Assembly (NCBI GenBank): GCA_947503365.1
Contig: CANNDT010000011.1
Span: 1-64,000 of the forward strand
Direction of reading: 5' to 3'
DNA: 64,000 nt
Source: CANNDT01 sp945876205
GTDB taxonomy: Bacteria > Acidobacteriota > Vicinamibacteria > Vicinamibacterales > UBA2999
Positions 54,212 through 62,903 of the stretch are shown here, piece by piece. The notes under the pieces were generated by a model. That model was not told where the DNA came from, ran no database searches, and saw only the letters and a program-made list of their open reading frames with translations. Within the stretch, counting starts at the first letter, position 1. Every line of letters starts with the position of its first letter. The translations under genes were made by a program, and so were the position numbers.

Positions 54212-54727
54212 TCAGCGGCGTTCGATGGTAATCGTCTGGATCGCGATGTCGGCGAGCGGCCGGTCCCGCTCGTTGGTGGCCGTGGTGCCGATCTTCTGGA
54301 TGACGTCCATGCCCTCGATGACCTCGCCGAACACGCTGTGGCGATCGTCGAGATGCGGCGTCGGACTCAGCGTGATGAAGAACTGGCCGCCGTTGGTGTT
54401 GGGCCCGCGGTTGGCCATCGACAGGATCCCGGCCTTGTTATGCCGCGCCTTCGGATGGAACTCATCCGCGAAGGTGTACCCCGGTCCGCCGATCCCTTGC
54501 CCGAGGGGGTCGCCCCCCTGGATCATGAAGCCCTTGATCACCCGGTGGAAGATCACGTTGTCGTAGTAGGGCTTCATTACTTTCTGGCTGGTGCGTGGGT
54601 CCGTCCATTCTTTCGTCCCCTCGGCGAGGGACACGAAGTTTTCAACGGTCTTCGGCGCTTCCTGGTCGTAGAGGCGCACGGTGAAGTTTCCCTCGCTCGT
54701 GACGAACTTCGCGTAAACTCCCGGCAA
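54212..54727 (-). CDS. Cyclophilin-type peptidyl-prolyl isomerase
   Basis: 171 residues, no signal peptide, so cytoplasmic. Cyclophilin motifs: NFVSLAEG, YDNVIFHRVIKGFMIQGGDPLGQGIGGPGYTFADEF (with catalytic Arg in FHR), GILSMANRGPNTNGGQFFITL and HSVFGEVIEGMDVIQKI. It catalyses cis/trans isomerisation of Xaa-Pro bonds. It is followed downstream by the adaptor fusion gene. Confidence 0.95.
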   Translation of the reverse strand: MPGVYAKFVTSEGNFTVRLYDQEAPKTVENFVSLAEGTKEWTDPRTSQKVMKPYYDNVIFHRVIKGFMIQGGDPLGQGIGGPGYTFADEFHPKARHNKAGILSMANRGPNTNGGQFFITLSPTPHLDDRHSVFGEVIEGMDVIQKIGTTATNERDRPLADIAIQTITIERR

Positions 54728-54806
54728 CGTCGGCTCCTTATGTCGCGGCGATCGCGTCGACTATGAGGTCAAGAGGATATCACTGCCGTCACTGTACAAT
54801 CGCGGG

Positions 54807-57068
54807 ATGACCGTCGGCATGCGAACGGCAGAGGATGAGGCGCTCGACCTGCTGGCGCTCGGTGGACACGACAATCCCTTCGCCCTCCTCGGCCGCCACG
54901 AGACCACCGGCAAAGGGCGCCGCGCCCTCGTGTTTCGGACGATTCAGCCCTCAGCCGATTCGGTCGAACTTGTCACCCCGCACGGGGCGTTCGTCATGGA
55001 GCGCCGGCGTCCCGGGGGCGTGTTCGAAGCCACCGTTCCAGTGGACGCCATCCCCTTGGACGCCATCCCCTTAGACGGCATCCCCTTAGACGGCGCGCGG
55101 CCCGAGGAGTTCGCCTACCGGTTCCGCGTGTCCGAAGGCGGACGCACACGCGACGTCATCGATCCCTATCAATTCGGCCAGGTCCTGACCGACTTCGACC
55201 TGCACCTGGTCTCCGAGGGTACCCATTACAGGGCATGGGAGAAGCTCGGCACGCACCGGCTCGAGATCGGCGGCATCACCGGCATCCACTTCGCCGTGTG
55301 GGCGCCGAATGCGCAGCGCGTCAGCGTGATTGGCGACTTCAACCGCTGGGACGGCCGCGCCCACGTCATGCGCCGCCTCGTCCCGTCCGGCATCTGGGAG
55401 ATCTTCATTCCCGAGATGGCCGACGGCGCCTGCTACAAGTTCGAAATCCGCACGCCGGCGGGCGACCTTCTGCAGAAGGTGGATCCGTACGGGCGATGGT
55501 TCGAGGTGCCGCCGAATACGGCGTCGATCATCTGGAACGACGGCGGCTACACCTGGCGCGACCACGACTGGATGCGCGACCGCGGGTTGTTCAACGCGTG
55601 GCACGACCGGCCGATGTCGGTGTACGAAGTCCACGCCGGATCGTGGCGGCGGATGCCGGAAGAGGGCAACCGCTACCTCACCTACCGCGAGCTCGCGGCG
55701 ACCCTCGTCCCCTACGTCCGCGAGATGGGCTATACGCACATCGAGCTGATGCCGATCATGGAGCACCCCTTCTCGGGATCGTGGGGCTACCAGGTGATCG
55801 GCTTCTTCGCGCCGACGAGCCGCTTCGGCACGCCGGACGACTTCCGGTATTTCGTGGACGAGTGCCATCGCAACGGCCTGGGCGTGATCCTCGACTGGGT
55901 GCCCGGACACTTTCCGAAAGACAGCCACGGCCTCGCGCGCTTCGACGGTACCGCGCTCTACGAGCACGCCGACGCGCGGAAAGGCGAGCACCAGGACTGG
56001 GGCACGCTCATCTTCAACTACGGGCGGGACGAGGTACGCACCTTCCTCTTCAGCAACGCCCTCTTCTGGCTCGAGGAATTCCACATCGACGGCCTTCGCG
56101 TCGACGCCGTGGCGTCGATGCTCTATCTCGACTACTCGCGGTCTGATGGACAGTGGATTCCAAACCAGTATGGCGGGCGCGAAAATCTTGAAGCGGTGTC
56201 TTTCTTCCAGCACCTCAACACGCTGACCCACGGCCGCGTCATGGGGACGATCACCGTCGCCGAGGAATCAACCGCCTGGCCGGCGGTCAGCCGTCCGGTC
56301 TACGTCGGCGGTCTCGGCTTCAGCTACAAGTGGAACATGGGCTGGATGCACGACGTCCTCGAGTACTTCCAGCAGGACCCGGTGCACCGCCGATGGCATC
56401 ACGGCGAGCTGACCTTTTCGCTGCTCTACGCCTTCACCGAGAACTTCATCCTGCCGTTCTCGCATGACGAAGTCGTGCACGGCAAGCGATCGATGATCGA
56501 CAAGATGCCGGGCGACCTCTGGCAGAAGCACGCGTCGCTGCGCGCGCTCTACGGCTTCATGTACGGCCATCCGGGCAAGAAGCTGATGTTCATGGGATGC
56601 GAGTTCGGCCAGTGGTGCGAGTGGAACTACGACGGCAGCCTCGACTGGCACCTGCTCGACGACACGATGCACGCGGGATTGCGGCGCTGGGTGCGGGACC
56701 TGAACCGCACCTACCAGCACGAGCCCTCCCTCCACGAAATCGACTTCGAGGCCTCCGGCTTCCGCTGGATCGACTGCAACGACAACGAAAACAGCGTCCT
56801 CTCATTCGTCCGCCGCGCGAAGGATCCGCAGGACTACACGGTGGCCGTGGCCAACCTCACGCCCGTTCCACGCGAGGCCTACCGCATCGGCGTGCCCGAG
56901 GGCGGCTGGTACCGGGAGCTCTTGAATAGCGATGGGGCGATCTACGGCGGTGGGAATCTCGGGAACGGCGGAGGCGTCACCGCCGAGCGGGGCCCGATGC
57001 ACGGCTTCGATTACTCGCTGACGCTGACCGTGCCACCACTCGGGTTCGTGCTTCTGAAGAAAGGTTAA
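54807..57068 (+). CDS. glgB: 1,4-alpha-glucan branching enzyme GlgB
   Basis: 753 residues. N-terminal carbohydrate-binding domains (about 15-135 and 155-260, GIHFAVWAPNAQRVSVIGDFNRWDGRAH), then the GH13 barrel: HPFSGSWGYQ, nucleophile Asp in DGLRVDAVASMLYLDYSR, acid/base Glu in VAEESTAWP, and FSHDEVVHGKRSM. The C-terminal beta domain ends GFVLLKKG. It makes alpha-1,6 branches in glycogen. A 15-bp tandem repeat adds DAIPL units near residue 80. No other glycogen gene is adjacent. Confidence 0.96.
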   Translation: MTVGMRTAEDEALDLLALGGHDNPFALLGRHETTGKGRRALVFRTIQPSADSVELVTPHGAFVMERRRPGGVFEATVPVDAIPLDAIPLDGIPLDGARPEEFAYRFRVSEGGRTRDVIDPYQFGQVLTDFDLHLVSEGTHYRAWEKLGTHRLEIGGITGIHFAVWAPNAQRVSVIGDFNRWDGRAHVMRRLVPSGIWEIFIPEMADGACYKFEIRTPAGDLLQKVDPYGRWFEVPPNTASIIWNDGGYTWRDHDWMRDRGLFNAWHDRPMSVYEVHAGSWRRMPEEGNRYLTYRELAATLVPYVREMGYTHIELMPIMEHPFSGSWGYQVIGFFAPTSRFGTPDDFRYFVDECHRNGLGVILDWVPGHFPKDSHGLARFDGTALYEHADARKGEHQDWGTLIFNYGRDEVRTFLFSNALFWLEEFHIDGLRVDAVASMLYLDYSRSDGQWIPNQYGGRENLEAVSFFQHLNTLTHGRVMGTITVAEESTAWPAVSRPVYVGGLGFSYKWNMGWMHDVLEYFQQDPVHRRWHHGELTFSLLYAFTENFILPFSHDEVVHGKRSMIDKMPGDLWQKHASLRALYGFMYGHPGKKLMFMGCEFGQWCEWNYDGSLDWHLLDDTMHAGLRRWVRDLNRTYQHEPSLHEIDFEASGFRWIDCNDNENSVLSFVRRAKDPQDYTVAVANLTPVPREAYRIGVPEGGWYRELLNSDGAIYGGGNLGNGGGVTAERGPMHGFDYSLTLTVPPLGFVLLKKG
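55044..55088. repeat. 15-bp tandem repeat inside glgB
   Basis: Three adjoining copies of GACGCCATCCCCTTG (55044, 55059, 55074), the last two differing by one or two bases, encode DAIPL-DAIPL-DGIPL. They lie in the first carbohydrate-binding domain, between strands, so length change is tolerated. A slippage origin is likely. Confidence 0.8.
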
Positions 57069-57104
57069 CCACGAAGGCCACGAAGGTCACGAAGGACGCG
57101 AGCT
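57066..57104. repeat. CACGAAGG half-element after glgB
   Basis: TTAACCACGAAGGCCACGAAGG and two further units at 9-bp period begin inside the glgB stop codon. This is one arm of the element seen complete at 1878-1982. It borders the NTPase cassette on the left. Confidence 0.7.
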
Positions 57105-57161
57105 CTATAAGACGGTTCATGCTCCCTGGTGCGCGGTAACGGGGACCTACGGGTGATGTCT

Positions 57162-60110
57162 TCAACGACGCTTTGAGCGGGTGGCCTTGCGCTTGGCTAT
57201 CGGTCGGCGGCGTGTCTCGTCTGGGAGTTGCTTCAGACGAAGCTCAATGCCGTCGTAGAAGTACTCGGCGGCGGTTCTGATCTCGGGCGCAATGTTTTGC
57301 AGCGCACGCCGATCTCCGAGATGATGCGCGCGCAGTGCCTCCACCCATGGACGCAGACGCGCGGTATCGCCCCCAGTATCAAGGAGGTTCAGCAACTCGG
57401 CTCCGTAGTTCAAATGCAGGAGCACGGCACTTGCGCGGAGCCAGTCTTGTACGTTCGTGGGCGACAAGCCGTTGGCGCGCAGATTCAGAGCTCTGGTGAG
57501 AGCATCACCGGCCAAACCCCAATTCGAGCGGTAGGCACTGAAGAGGGCCTCGTGAAGGTTCGTCGTGTCGGGGTACTTCGGAGTCGGAAGCGCCAGCAGC
57601 TTCTCCATGAACGGGCGCGCGTCCAGACCTTCACCCATCAAGTCGCGGCGAAGGAAGAGACGATTGTGGTGAAACACCTCGTCGGTGGGGTCCAGTCGCA
57701 ACACGTTCTCGCAGGCGTCGACAGCGTCGGAAGGGCGATCCAGATTATTGGTGTAAAGATGAACCAGAGCTTTCCAAGGCCAGGCGAAGTTGGGATCAGA
57801 AGCGACGGCCTTGCGGTACGCTTCTTCAGCCTCCGCGTAGCGCCGCAACGGGCCACTCAATAGATCGCCGAGGTCGTACCAGGACCATGGATGCTGCGGA
57901 TCGCAGGCGATCGCCTCACGGTAAGCGGTTTCCGCTTCGTTGTAGCGGTTGGCATCGTATTCCAGTACCGTCCCCAGACCATCCCAGAACCAAGGATTGT
58001 GGGGGTCCCTCGCGATCGCTTCGCGGTAGTTCGCCTCGGCCTCGACATAGCGCTTCAGGCGGAGTCCGAGCAAGTTGGCCAGAAACTGCCAGTGCCAAGC
58101 GTCGTCGGGATCGATGGCGATGGCTTTGCGTAACGCGGTCTCGGCTTCTTCGTACCGCGCGAGCTTGACCTCCAACGTATGTCCCCAGCTAGACCACTCC
58201 TCGGCTGATGCATTGGAAGTGGGTTGGAGGGCCGAAGTGATCCGGACGACACTTGCTTCGTTGATCGTCGTGCCGAAGCGGTCGGGCAGTGAGTCGAGCA
58301 TCAATCGTAGGACTTGCATATCCGGCGCTTGAACGAAGGCGCGATTCCAGTCCTCAGCGTCCCTGAGGGCACGGACTTGTCCGCTGGCGAGACGTTGAGA
58401 AAACCAGGTGACTGCCTCTACCGAATAGATTTGTTCATCCGCGGCCTTTGCCTTTTCGGTCGCGTCTAACACCCCCAAGATCTCTGCGTTGGCGAGCTTA
58501 CCGGCTCGGGCGGCGAGTTGCGCGCGCTCTCCGCTCATAAACATCGCCCGGTCGCCAAGTACAGCCTTGGCGAAGTCCTCTGGCATGATGTCGGCTTCAT
58601 CGGGGACGAGGGAGTAGAGCTTTTTCCGCAGGTCGTCGAAGGCCAGCGTGGCCGGCGGCAGGCTGTCGAAAGCGATGAGCTCGCGTAACCTAGCGCGCGC
58701 CTCCCGTTCTTGTTCACGCAAGGCAGTAAGCTCGGCGTGGCGGGTGAGTTCCTCCGCGGTTTCACGCTCGATCAGGCTAGCGGCAACCGCCCGACTCCAA
58801 ACGTAGCGATCAGGGCTGAAGTGTTCCTCATTCATGAGGTGCCGAGCGATGCGGCTGCGATCGAGAGGCTCGTAAAAGCTCTCCAGGAATCGGGTCAAGA
58901 ACTCCACTTCGCGGCGTTGGCGGCGAGAAGCACTGCGCATCAGAAACCAGATATTGAAGAAACGCTCCGCGAGCTGATAGCCGGTGCTGGTTTCGCCGAA
59001 TAGCTCAGTGCGTTCAACGACGCCGGTTTTTTGCAGTCGATCAAGCTGGGCGCTGATCGTGCCGGGGGGCAGACCGGTCGCGTCCGCCAAACTCGCGGCG
59101 GTCACGGGATCCCAGTTGTTGCCGATGGCGCTGGCGATGACCTGCTGTTGCGCGGTGAGTTCTTCAAAGCGGGCCTTATACAGTGGCGTGACGCGATCCA
59201 GCAGTCCTTCTAGGTCACCAAACACGTTAGGTGCAAAATCCTCGGCGTAAAGAAAAAAAAGTGTCAGTGACGTGCGTGGATTTCCACCCGTCAGCTGACG
59301 AAGTACGGTGAGGCGCGCCGGATGTTGCAGGACGCGATCGCGCACGTCGTCTCGTTCCGCGGCGTCGGCTAAGTGCACGAGCAGAGACCGCATCTCGGAC
59401 TCGTCCAAAGGACGGAGGTAGTGGACCTTGAACTGGTCGTAGAATGCCGCGCCGTAGTCTTGACTCTCTGGCGGAGAGCTGGGGCTGGCTCCGACGAGGA
59501 TGGGACTGCCGGGCCGCATCAGCAATTCCCGCAAGCTGTGTTGCTGTCCACTGTCTAAGCGCTCAAAGACGAGCTGGAGATTATCGACCAGCAACACCGG
59601 ACGTTGACCGCAAGCCTTTGTGATATTGACGAAGTCTTCATAGACCTCGTCGGCAAAGGGTTGATCGTCCTTGGCGGATCGGACTCCCGCGACAGTCAAC
59701 CGAGCGACGGTGGCGTCGATCTCGTTAACGCCCTCAGTGTCCTTGACCAGTTCGCGCGCATCGGCCAGGGAGTCCAGGCAGTTCAGCCAGAACTTGGAGA
59801 GGCGGTCCACTGCATACTGTTCCTCCGCAAACACCAGCGGTGTGAAGCGGGCAGACAGCTCCGTATCCATCTGCAATTCGGCAGCAATGCGCGCGAGCAG
59901 CATGGTCTTCCCCATGCCGCGCTGCCCGACGATGAGGTGGTGCTGGGCGCGGCTCTTGGGCTTCTCTGACGCAAGGTCTGCGACGATGCGGTCGAACTGC
60001 TGCCGCCGCGCCGCGAAAGCCGCGATGACTTGATCCGGCGACATTCGGCCCGGGTTGTACAGCGAGAGGTGATGCGGGGAGAGGCGAGGTGTTGTTCCGG
60101 TTGATTTCAT
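57162..60110 (-). CDS. Large P-loop ATPase with C-terminal TPR repeats (STAND-like)
   Basis: 982 residues from ATG 60110, overlapping the upstream ATPase stop (ATGA). Walker A GQRGMGKTM near residues 62-70, Walker B RPVLLVDNLQLVFERL near 170-185, then a winged-helix region (VTAASLADATGLPPGTISAQLDRLQKTGVVER, about 345-378), a helical mid-part, and five TPR units of about 37 residues (about 660-840, e.g. YEEAETALRKAIAIDPDDAWHW). The tail is very basic (RRRPIAKRKATRSKRR). ATPase, winged helix and TPR order is typical of signalling NTPases of the STAND type. Composition is less GC-rich than neighbours, suggesting transfer. Role unknown. Confidence 0.85.
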   Translation of the reverse strand: MKSTGTTPRLSPHHLSLYNPGRMSPDQVIAAFAARRQQFDRIVADLASEKPKSRAQHHLIVGQRGMGKTMLLARIAAELQMDTELSARFTPLVFAEEQYAVDRLSKFWLNCLDSLADARELVKDTEGVNEIDATVARLTVAGVRSAKDDQPFADEVYEDFVNITKACGQRPVLLVDNLQLVFERLDSGQQHSLRELLMRPGSPILVGASPSSPPESQDYGAAFYDQFKVHYLRPLDESEMRSLLVHLADAAERDDVRDRVLQHPARLTVLRQLTGGNPRTSLTLFFLYAEDFAPNVFGDLEGLLDRVTPLYKARFEELTAQQQVIASAIGNNWDPVTAASLADATGLPPGTISAQLDRLQKTGVVERTELFGETSTGYQLAERFFNIWFLMRSASRRQRREVEFLTRFLESFYEPLDRSRIARHLMNEEHFSPDRYVWSRAVAASLIERETAEELTRHAELTALREQEREARARLRELIAFDSLPPATLAFDDLRKKLYSLVPDEADIMPEDFAKAVLGDRAMFMSGERAQLAARAGKLANAEILGVLDATEKAKAADEQIYSVEAVTWFSQRLASGQVRALRDAEDWNRAFVQAPDMQVLRLMLDSLPDRFGTTINEASVVRITSALQPTSNASAEEWSSWGHTLEVKLARYEEAETALRKAIAIDPDDAWHWQFLANLLGLRLKRYVEAEANYREAIARDPHNPWFWDGLGTVLEYDANRYNEAETAYREAIACDPQHPWSWYDLGDLLSGPLRRYAEAEEAYRKAVASDPNFAWPWKALVHLYTNNLDRPSDAVDACENVLRLDPTDEVFHHNRLFLRRDLMGEGLDARPFMEKLLALPTPKYPDTTNLHEALFSAYRSNWGLAGDALTRALNLRANGLSPTNVQDWLRASAVLLHLNYGAELLNLLDTGGDTARLRPWVEALRAHHLGDRRALQNIAPEIRTAAEYFYDGIELRLKQLPDETRRRPIAKRKATRSKRR

Positions 60111-61339
60111 CGGACCTCGCGGCGGCGCCAATATTCGCGCAGGAGAAACGATCGAAAGGCGTAGCGGCCTGCGCGTTCCAACAGATAACCGTCCCGCTGA
60201 AGCATGAGCAGCAGACGAGCGAGTTGGTCCTCGATGGCGGCAGGATCGGCGGCCTGACGAGTGCTCATGAGCGCGTTCAAGACATGGGCGCGCTCACGGC
60301 CGTCGGCGTGTTGGCAGAGATGACGCAGGATGTCCTTTGCCGCCTCGGAATCGCTGTCGTTGAACTGCTCCTCTAATCGCTGCCGCCAAGTGTCGAACTG
60401 GCTGATGTTGTTGGGCAGCAAGAGATGGGCGAACGCTGCGTCGATCGCCGCTGCGTCGGCTTTGGTCGCACCAGAATCGATGAGTGCGTGGAAAACGATC
60501 TGCAAGTGGTGCGGCAGAGGCCAGCCGACACGCTCGATGATGAGGGCTCGCTGTTCAGCCGAAAGCGGTAGCCCATTGCTTTCGCCCAGCTCGGAGAGAA
60601 AGCGGTCCGCCTCCTCCACTGCTAGCGCCTCGAGGTTCAACGGCGTCAGGTCGTTGATTGCCTTCCTTAAGTGTCGGTCTTCGACAAAGCTGTCCAGCCC
60701 TATTGAGCCGAGAAAGATCCAACGCACGTTTTGTCGATACGTCTGCCTCAACGCCCGCAGCCAATGGAGCAGTCTGCTGACACGTTCGATACCCTGCTCG
60801 TCTCTCGCGACCGCGAGAAGCAGTTCGGGCATCTCATCGATGACAAGCAACACTGGTTTCCCACCGTTTTCAATCTTCCGGAAAATGCTCTCGAGGGCGC
60901 GGCCCAAAGTGCTGTGATCGGGGTCCTCCGCCGATCCCATTTCCATATCAACGCCTGCGGCCCCGACCTTCATTCCGCTTAACGCCTGGCGTGCCTTGCG
61001 AAACGTTAACGACAGACGCGTGATTGGTTCGGGATGGAGCCCACTCTCGCGCAGACCATCAACGAGCTTCTCCGCGAATGCCAGCTCGTCATGGCAGCCC
61101 TCGACATTCATGAACACCGCACATTTCTCGGCTTTGCGCTCCAGTTCGCATAACCGGAGCACGAGGGAGGTCTTCCCTACGCGACGTGGGGCCGTGAACA
61201 GGAGGTTTGCCCCGTTGGCGAGCTCCCGTTGGAGGCGGGCGAGATCGCGAGGTCGGTCAAAGAAGTCGTCGTCTTCAACCGGCGAACCAGTGACGTTTCT
61301 CACGGACGAGAAAATAATCGAAGTCACAGGACGCGTCAA
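60107..61339 (-). CDS. AAA-type ATPase, partner of the TPR ATPase
   Basis: 410 residues as read from TTG 61339; GTG 61327 and 61303 are alternatives. Archaeal-ATPase-like signature: FFDRPRDLARLQRELANGANLLFTAPRRVGKTSLVLRL (Walker A RRVGKTS about residues 52-58), Walker B KPVLLVIDEMPELLLAV (about 160-176), and sensor segment RWIFLGSIGLDSFVE. The C-terminal part looks like winged helices (LLLMLQRDGYLLERAGRYAFRSFLLREYW). First gene of a two-gene operon; both proteins carry P-loops, so a sensor-plus-effector pair is possible. No nuclease or protease domain recognised. Confidence 0.85.
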   Translation of the reverse strand: MTRPVTSIIFSSVRNVTGSPVEDDDFFDRPRDLARLQRELANGANLLFTAPRRVGKTSLVLRLCELERKAEKCAVFMNVEGCHDELAFAEKLVDGLRESGLHPEPITRLSLTFRKARQALSGMKVGAAGVDMEMGSAEDPDHSTLGRALESIFRKIENGGKPVLLVIDEMPELLLAVARDEQGIERVSRLLHWLRALRQTYRQNVRWIFLGSIGLDSFVEDRHLRKAINDLTPLNLEALAVEEADRFLSELGESNGLPLSAEQRALIIERVGWPLPHHLQIVFHALIDSGATKADAAAIDAAFAHLLLPNNISQFDTWRQRLEEQFNDSDSEAAKDILRHLCQHADGRERAHVLNALMSTRQAADPAAIEDQLARLLLMLQRDGYLLERAGRYAFRSFLLREYWRRREVR

Positions 61340-61347
61340 TACGGATT

Positions 61348-61382
61348 AGTATAAATACAGATAAGTATTTATCGTGTGTAAA
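61348..61382 (-). promoter_or_regulatory. AT-rich promoter with palindromic operator for the ATPase pair
   Basis: TAAATAC (61352-61358) and GTATTTA (61365-61371) form a perfect 7-bp palindrome with a 6-base centre. On the minus strand a possible -10 TATACT (61353-61348) overlaps its edge. The sequence is strikingly AT-rich for this region. Binding there would block transcription, so self-control or a stress repressor is plausible. Confidence 0.5.
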
Positions 61383-61476
61383 ACGAAGAAGTATGGAAGA
61401 GTTCCGAAGTGGCTGGAATTGGACCTAAGAACGGTGACGGCCGGCTACTAGCTGCCGAAGACTACGGAGCTACTTC

Positions 61477-61515
61477 TCGTGTTTTTCGAGACCTTCGCGG
61501 CCTTCGTGGTTTATC
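61477..61515. repeat. CACGAAGG half-element after the DUF6152 gene
   Basis: On the minus strand TAAACCACGAAGGCCGCGAAGG starts within the stop codon of the DUF6152 gene at 61511, as at glgB. It is inverted relative to the copy at 57066, so the two enclose the NTPase cassette. Confidence 0.7.
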
Positions 61516-61915
61516 TCGAGTTCTCGCCTGGCTGCGGCGCGCCGGCGAAGAGGCGGCGGCCGTCGGGCAGCAGGATGGTGTTCGTGTTCATCGTCGGCGT
61601 GCCATTGCGCGCCTGCCATCCTTCGATGGTGAGCATCGTGCCGGTGGCGAGATCTTCCTTCCGCCATCCCCGGCGATACAGGCCATTGACCGCGCTCGTT
61701 TCGCAGGCCCAGTTCACGACCTTGCCGTCGGGGCCCGTGACGTCGACGTAGATCCAGCCGTGCGGGTTGGACCACCGCATCTGGGTGACCTTGCCGGTGA
61801 ACTTGACCGGCTTGTTCTCGTCGAACTCCGCGGCAAACGAGTGATGCGCGGCCACAGGCGCCGTCGCCGTGAGTGCGGCCGCCACGATCGCGGCGGCGCA
61901 GAGCATCCTCTTCAT
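61511..61915 (-). CDS. DUF6152 family exported protein
   Basis: 134 residues from ATG 61915, with GGGAGA upstream. Signal peptide ending VAAHHSFAAEFD, then VTQMRWSNPHGWIYVDVTGPDGKVVNW and the end LLPDGRRLFAG. It follows two GDTLVV family genes on the same strand, 4 bases after the first. Third DUF6152 copy in the window. Function unknown. Confidence 0.85.
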   Translation of the reverse strand: MKRMLCAAAIVAAALTATAPVAAHHSFAAEFDENKPVKFTGKVTQMRWSNPHGWIYVDVTGPDGKVVNWACETSAVNGLYRRGWRKEDLATGTMLTIEGWQARNGTPTMNTNTILLPDGRRLFAGAPQPGENSR

Positions 61916-61919
61916 CACG

Positions 61920-62903
61920 CTATCTCCCTTGCTCCGGCTGCGCGCCATTTCCTTTTTCCTTGGCCCTGAAGGCGTCCCTGATGTCTTTCAGGTGCTGCAG
62001 GTCCTGGTTGTCTTCGTGGCACGCGACTTCGAGTATCTCACCCTGCTGGCGCTCGAGCGGCATCTCGATCGTCCAGGGCCGCGTGTAGACGACCGGGTCG
62101 GTCACCGTCGCGCGGTAGTTAATGGTATCCGCGTCTAGGGCGGTGAAGCGCTCGACCACCTGCTCGGCGTGGCTGACGATGTCGCCCACCTCGTTGAGCC
62201 AGTTCTTGCCGTTGAAGTTGGTCGTCTCCACCACCAGCGTATCGCCATCCCAGTGGCCCACCGAATCGCCCTGCCAGAGGCGAACGCTGTCGGGCAGATG
62301 CTTGCGGTTGTCGAGCGGGACGATGCGCCACGACATGCGCTCGTAGAGGAAGACGATGTGGGTCGGGGTCTGGACGATTTGCAGCGGCGACGGGACGTAG
62401 AAGGAACGCGGCGCGCCGGCGGCGACGAAACAATGCGCCGTCGGGTCGTCGTAGCCGCGCTCCGGGAGCCGGCGGTTCTGTCGCTCCTGCTCGGCCCACG
62501 GCTGCAGCGGAAGCTTCTTGTCGGGCGGATCGACGATCACGCCGCGTCCGGGCGGCAGGCCGAAGACCGCGGCATGAAACTCCAGGCCCCAGTTTGCGCC
62601 GCCCGCATCCGTCTGGAAGTGGCCCTGCAGGTTGGGCTTGCCTTCAGCCGTCCTGAGGACGGGGCCCGCCGGCTTGCGCGCCGGCGCCGCGGCCGGTCCC
62701 TGCGCCGCGACGTCAACCGCGGCCAGCGCCGTGAGCAAGGCGAGAGCACAGATCAATTGCTTGCCGCGCCGAAGCGTGAGGGCGGGCCTGCCGCGCCGAA
62801 GCGTGAGGGCGGGCCTGCCGCGCCGAAGCGTGAGGGCGGGCCTGCCGCGCCGAAGCGTGAGGGCGGGCCTGCCGCGCCGAAGCCGAAGGCGTAGGCGGGT
62901 CAT
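61920..62903 (-). CDS. Exported 'GDTLVV' family protein with repeat-extended N-terminus
   Basis: 327 residues from ATG 62903, which overlaps the upstream stop (ATGA). The first 47 residues are four copies of RRGRPALTL from a 27-bp minisatellite plus a basic lead. They are followed by a normal signal peptide core (QLICALALLTALAAVDVAAQ) and AEGKPNLQGHF, C-F-AAGAPR, HWDGDTLVVETTNFNGKNWL and VVERF. Paralogue of the 1092, 5733 and 62900 products. The strongly basic extension may still pass as an n-region or the protein may start later. Function unknown. Confidence 0.78.
   Translation of the reverse strand: MTRLRLRLRRGRPALTLRRGRPALTLRRGRPALTLRRGRPALTLRRGKQLICALALLTALAAVDVAAQGPAAAPARKPAGPVLRTAEGKPNLQGHFQTDAGGANWGLEFHAAVFGLPPGRGVIVDPPDKKLPLQPWAEQERQNRRLPERGYDDPTAHCFVAAGAPRSFYVPSPLQIVQTPTHIVFLYERMSWRIVPLDNRKHLPDSVRLWQGDSVGHWDGDTLVVETTNFNGKNWLNEVGDIVSHAEQVVERFTALDADTINYRATVTDPVVYTRPWTIEMPLERQQGEILEVACHEDNQDLQHLKDIRDAFRAKEKGNGAQPEQGR
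62764..62871. repeat. 27-bp minisatellite, four perfect units
   Basis: Four head-to-tail copies begin at 62764, 62791, 62818 and 62845, followed by a partial fifth to about 62889. The unit contains GCCGAAGCGTGAGGGCGGGC. It has no spacers, so it is not CRISPR. On the minus strand it encodes RRGRPALTL in the frame of the gene it sits in. Being a multiple of three, copy-number change keeps the frame. Confidence 0.92.

Noticed and set aside
55044..55088. Possible short CRISPR-like repeat
   Set aside because: 15-bp units without spacers inside glgB.
57066..57104. Transposon inverted terminal repeat
   Set aside because: No transposase or target duplication near either arm, and the same words occur at other gene ends.
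57162..61339. Known named defence system
   Set aside because: No nuclease, protease, reverse transcriptase or TIR motif could be seen, so no established system name is justified.
62764..62889. Possible CRISPR array
   Set aside because: Units are head to tail with no spacers and lie in a coding frame; it is a minisatellite.
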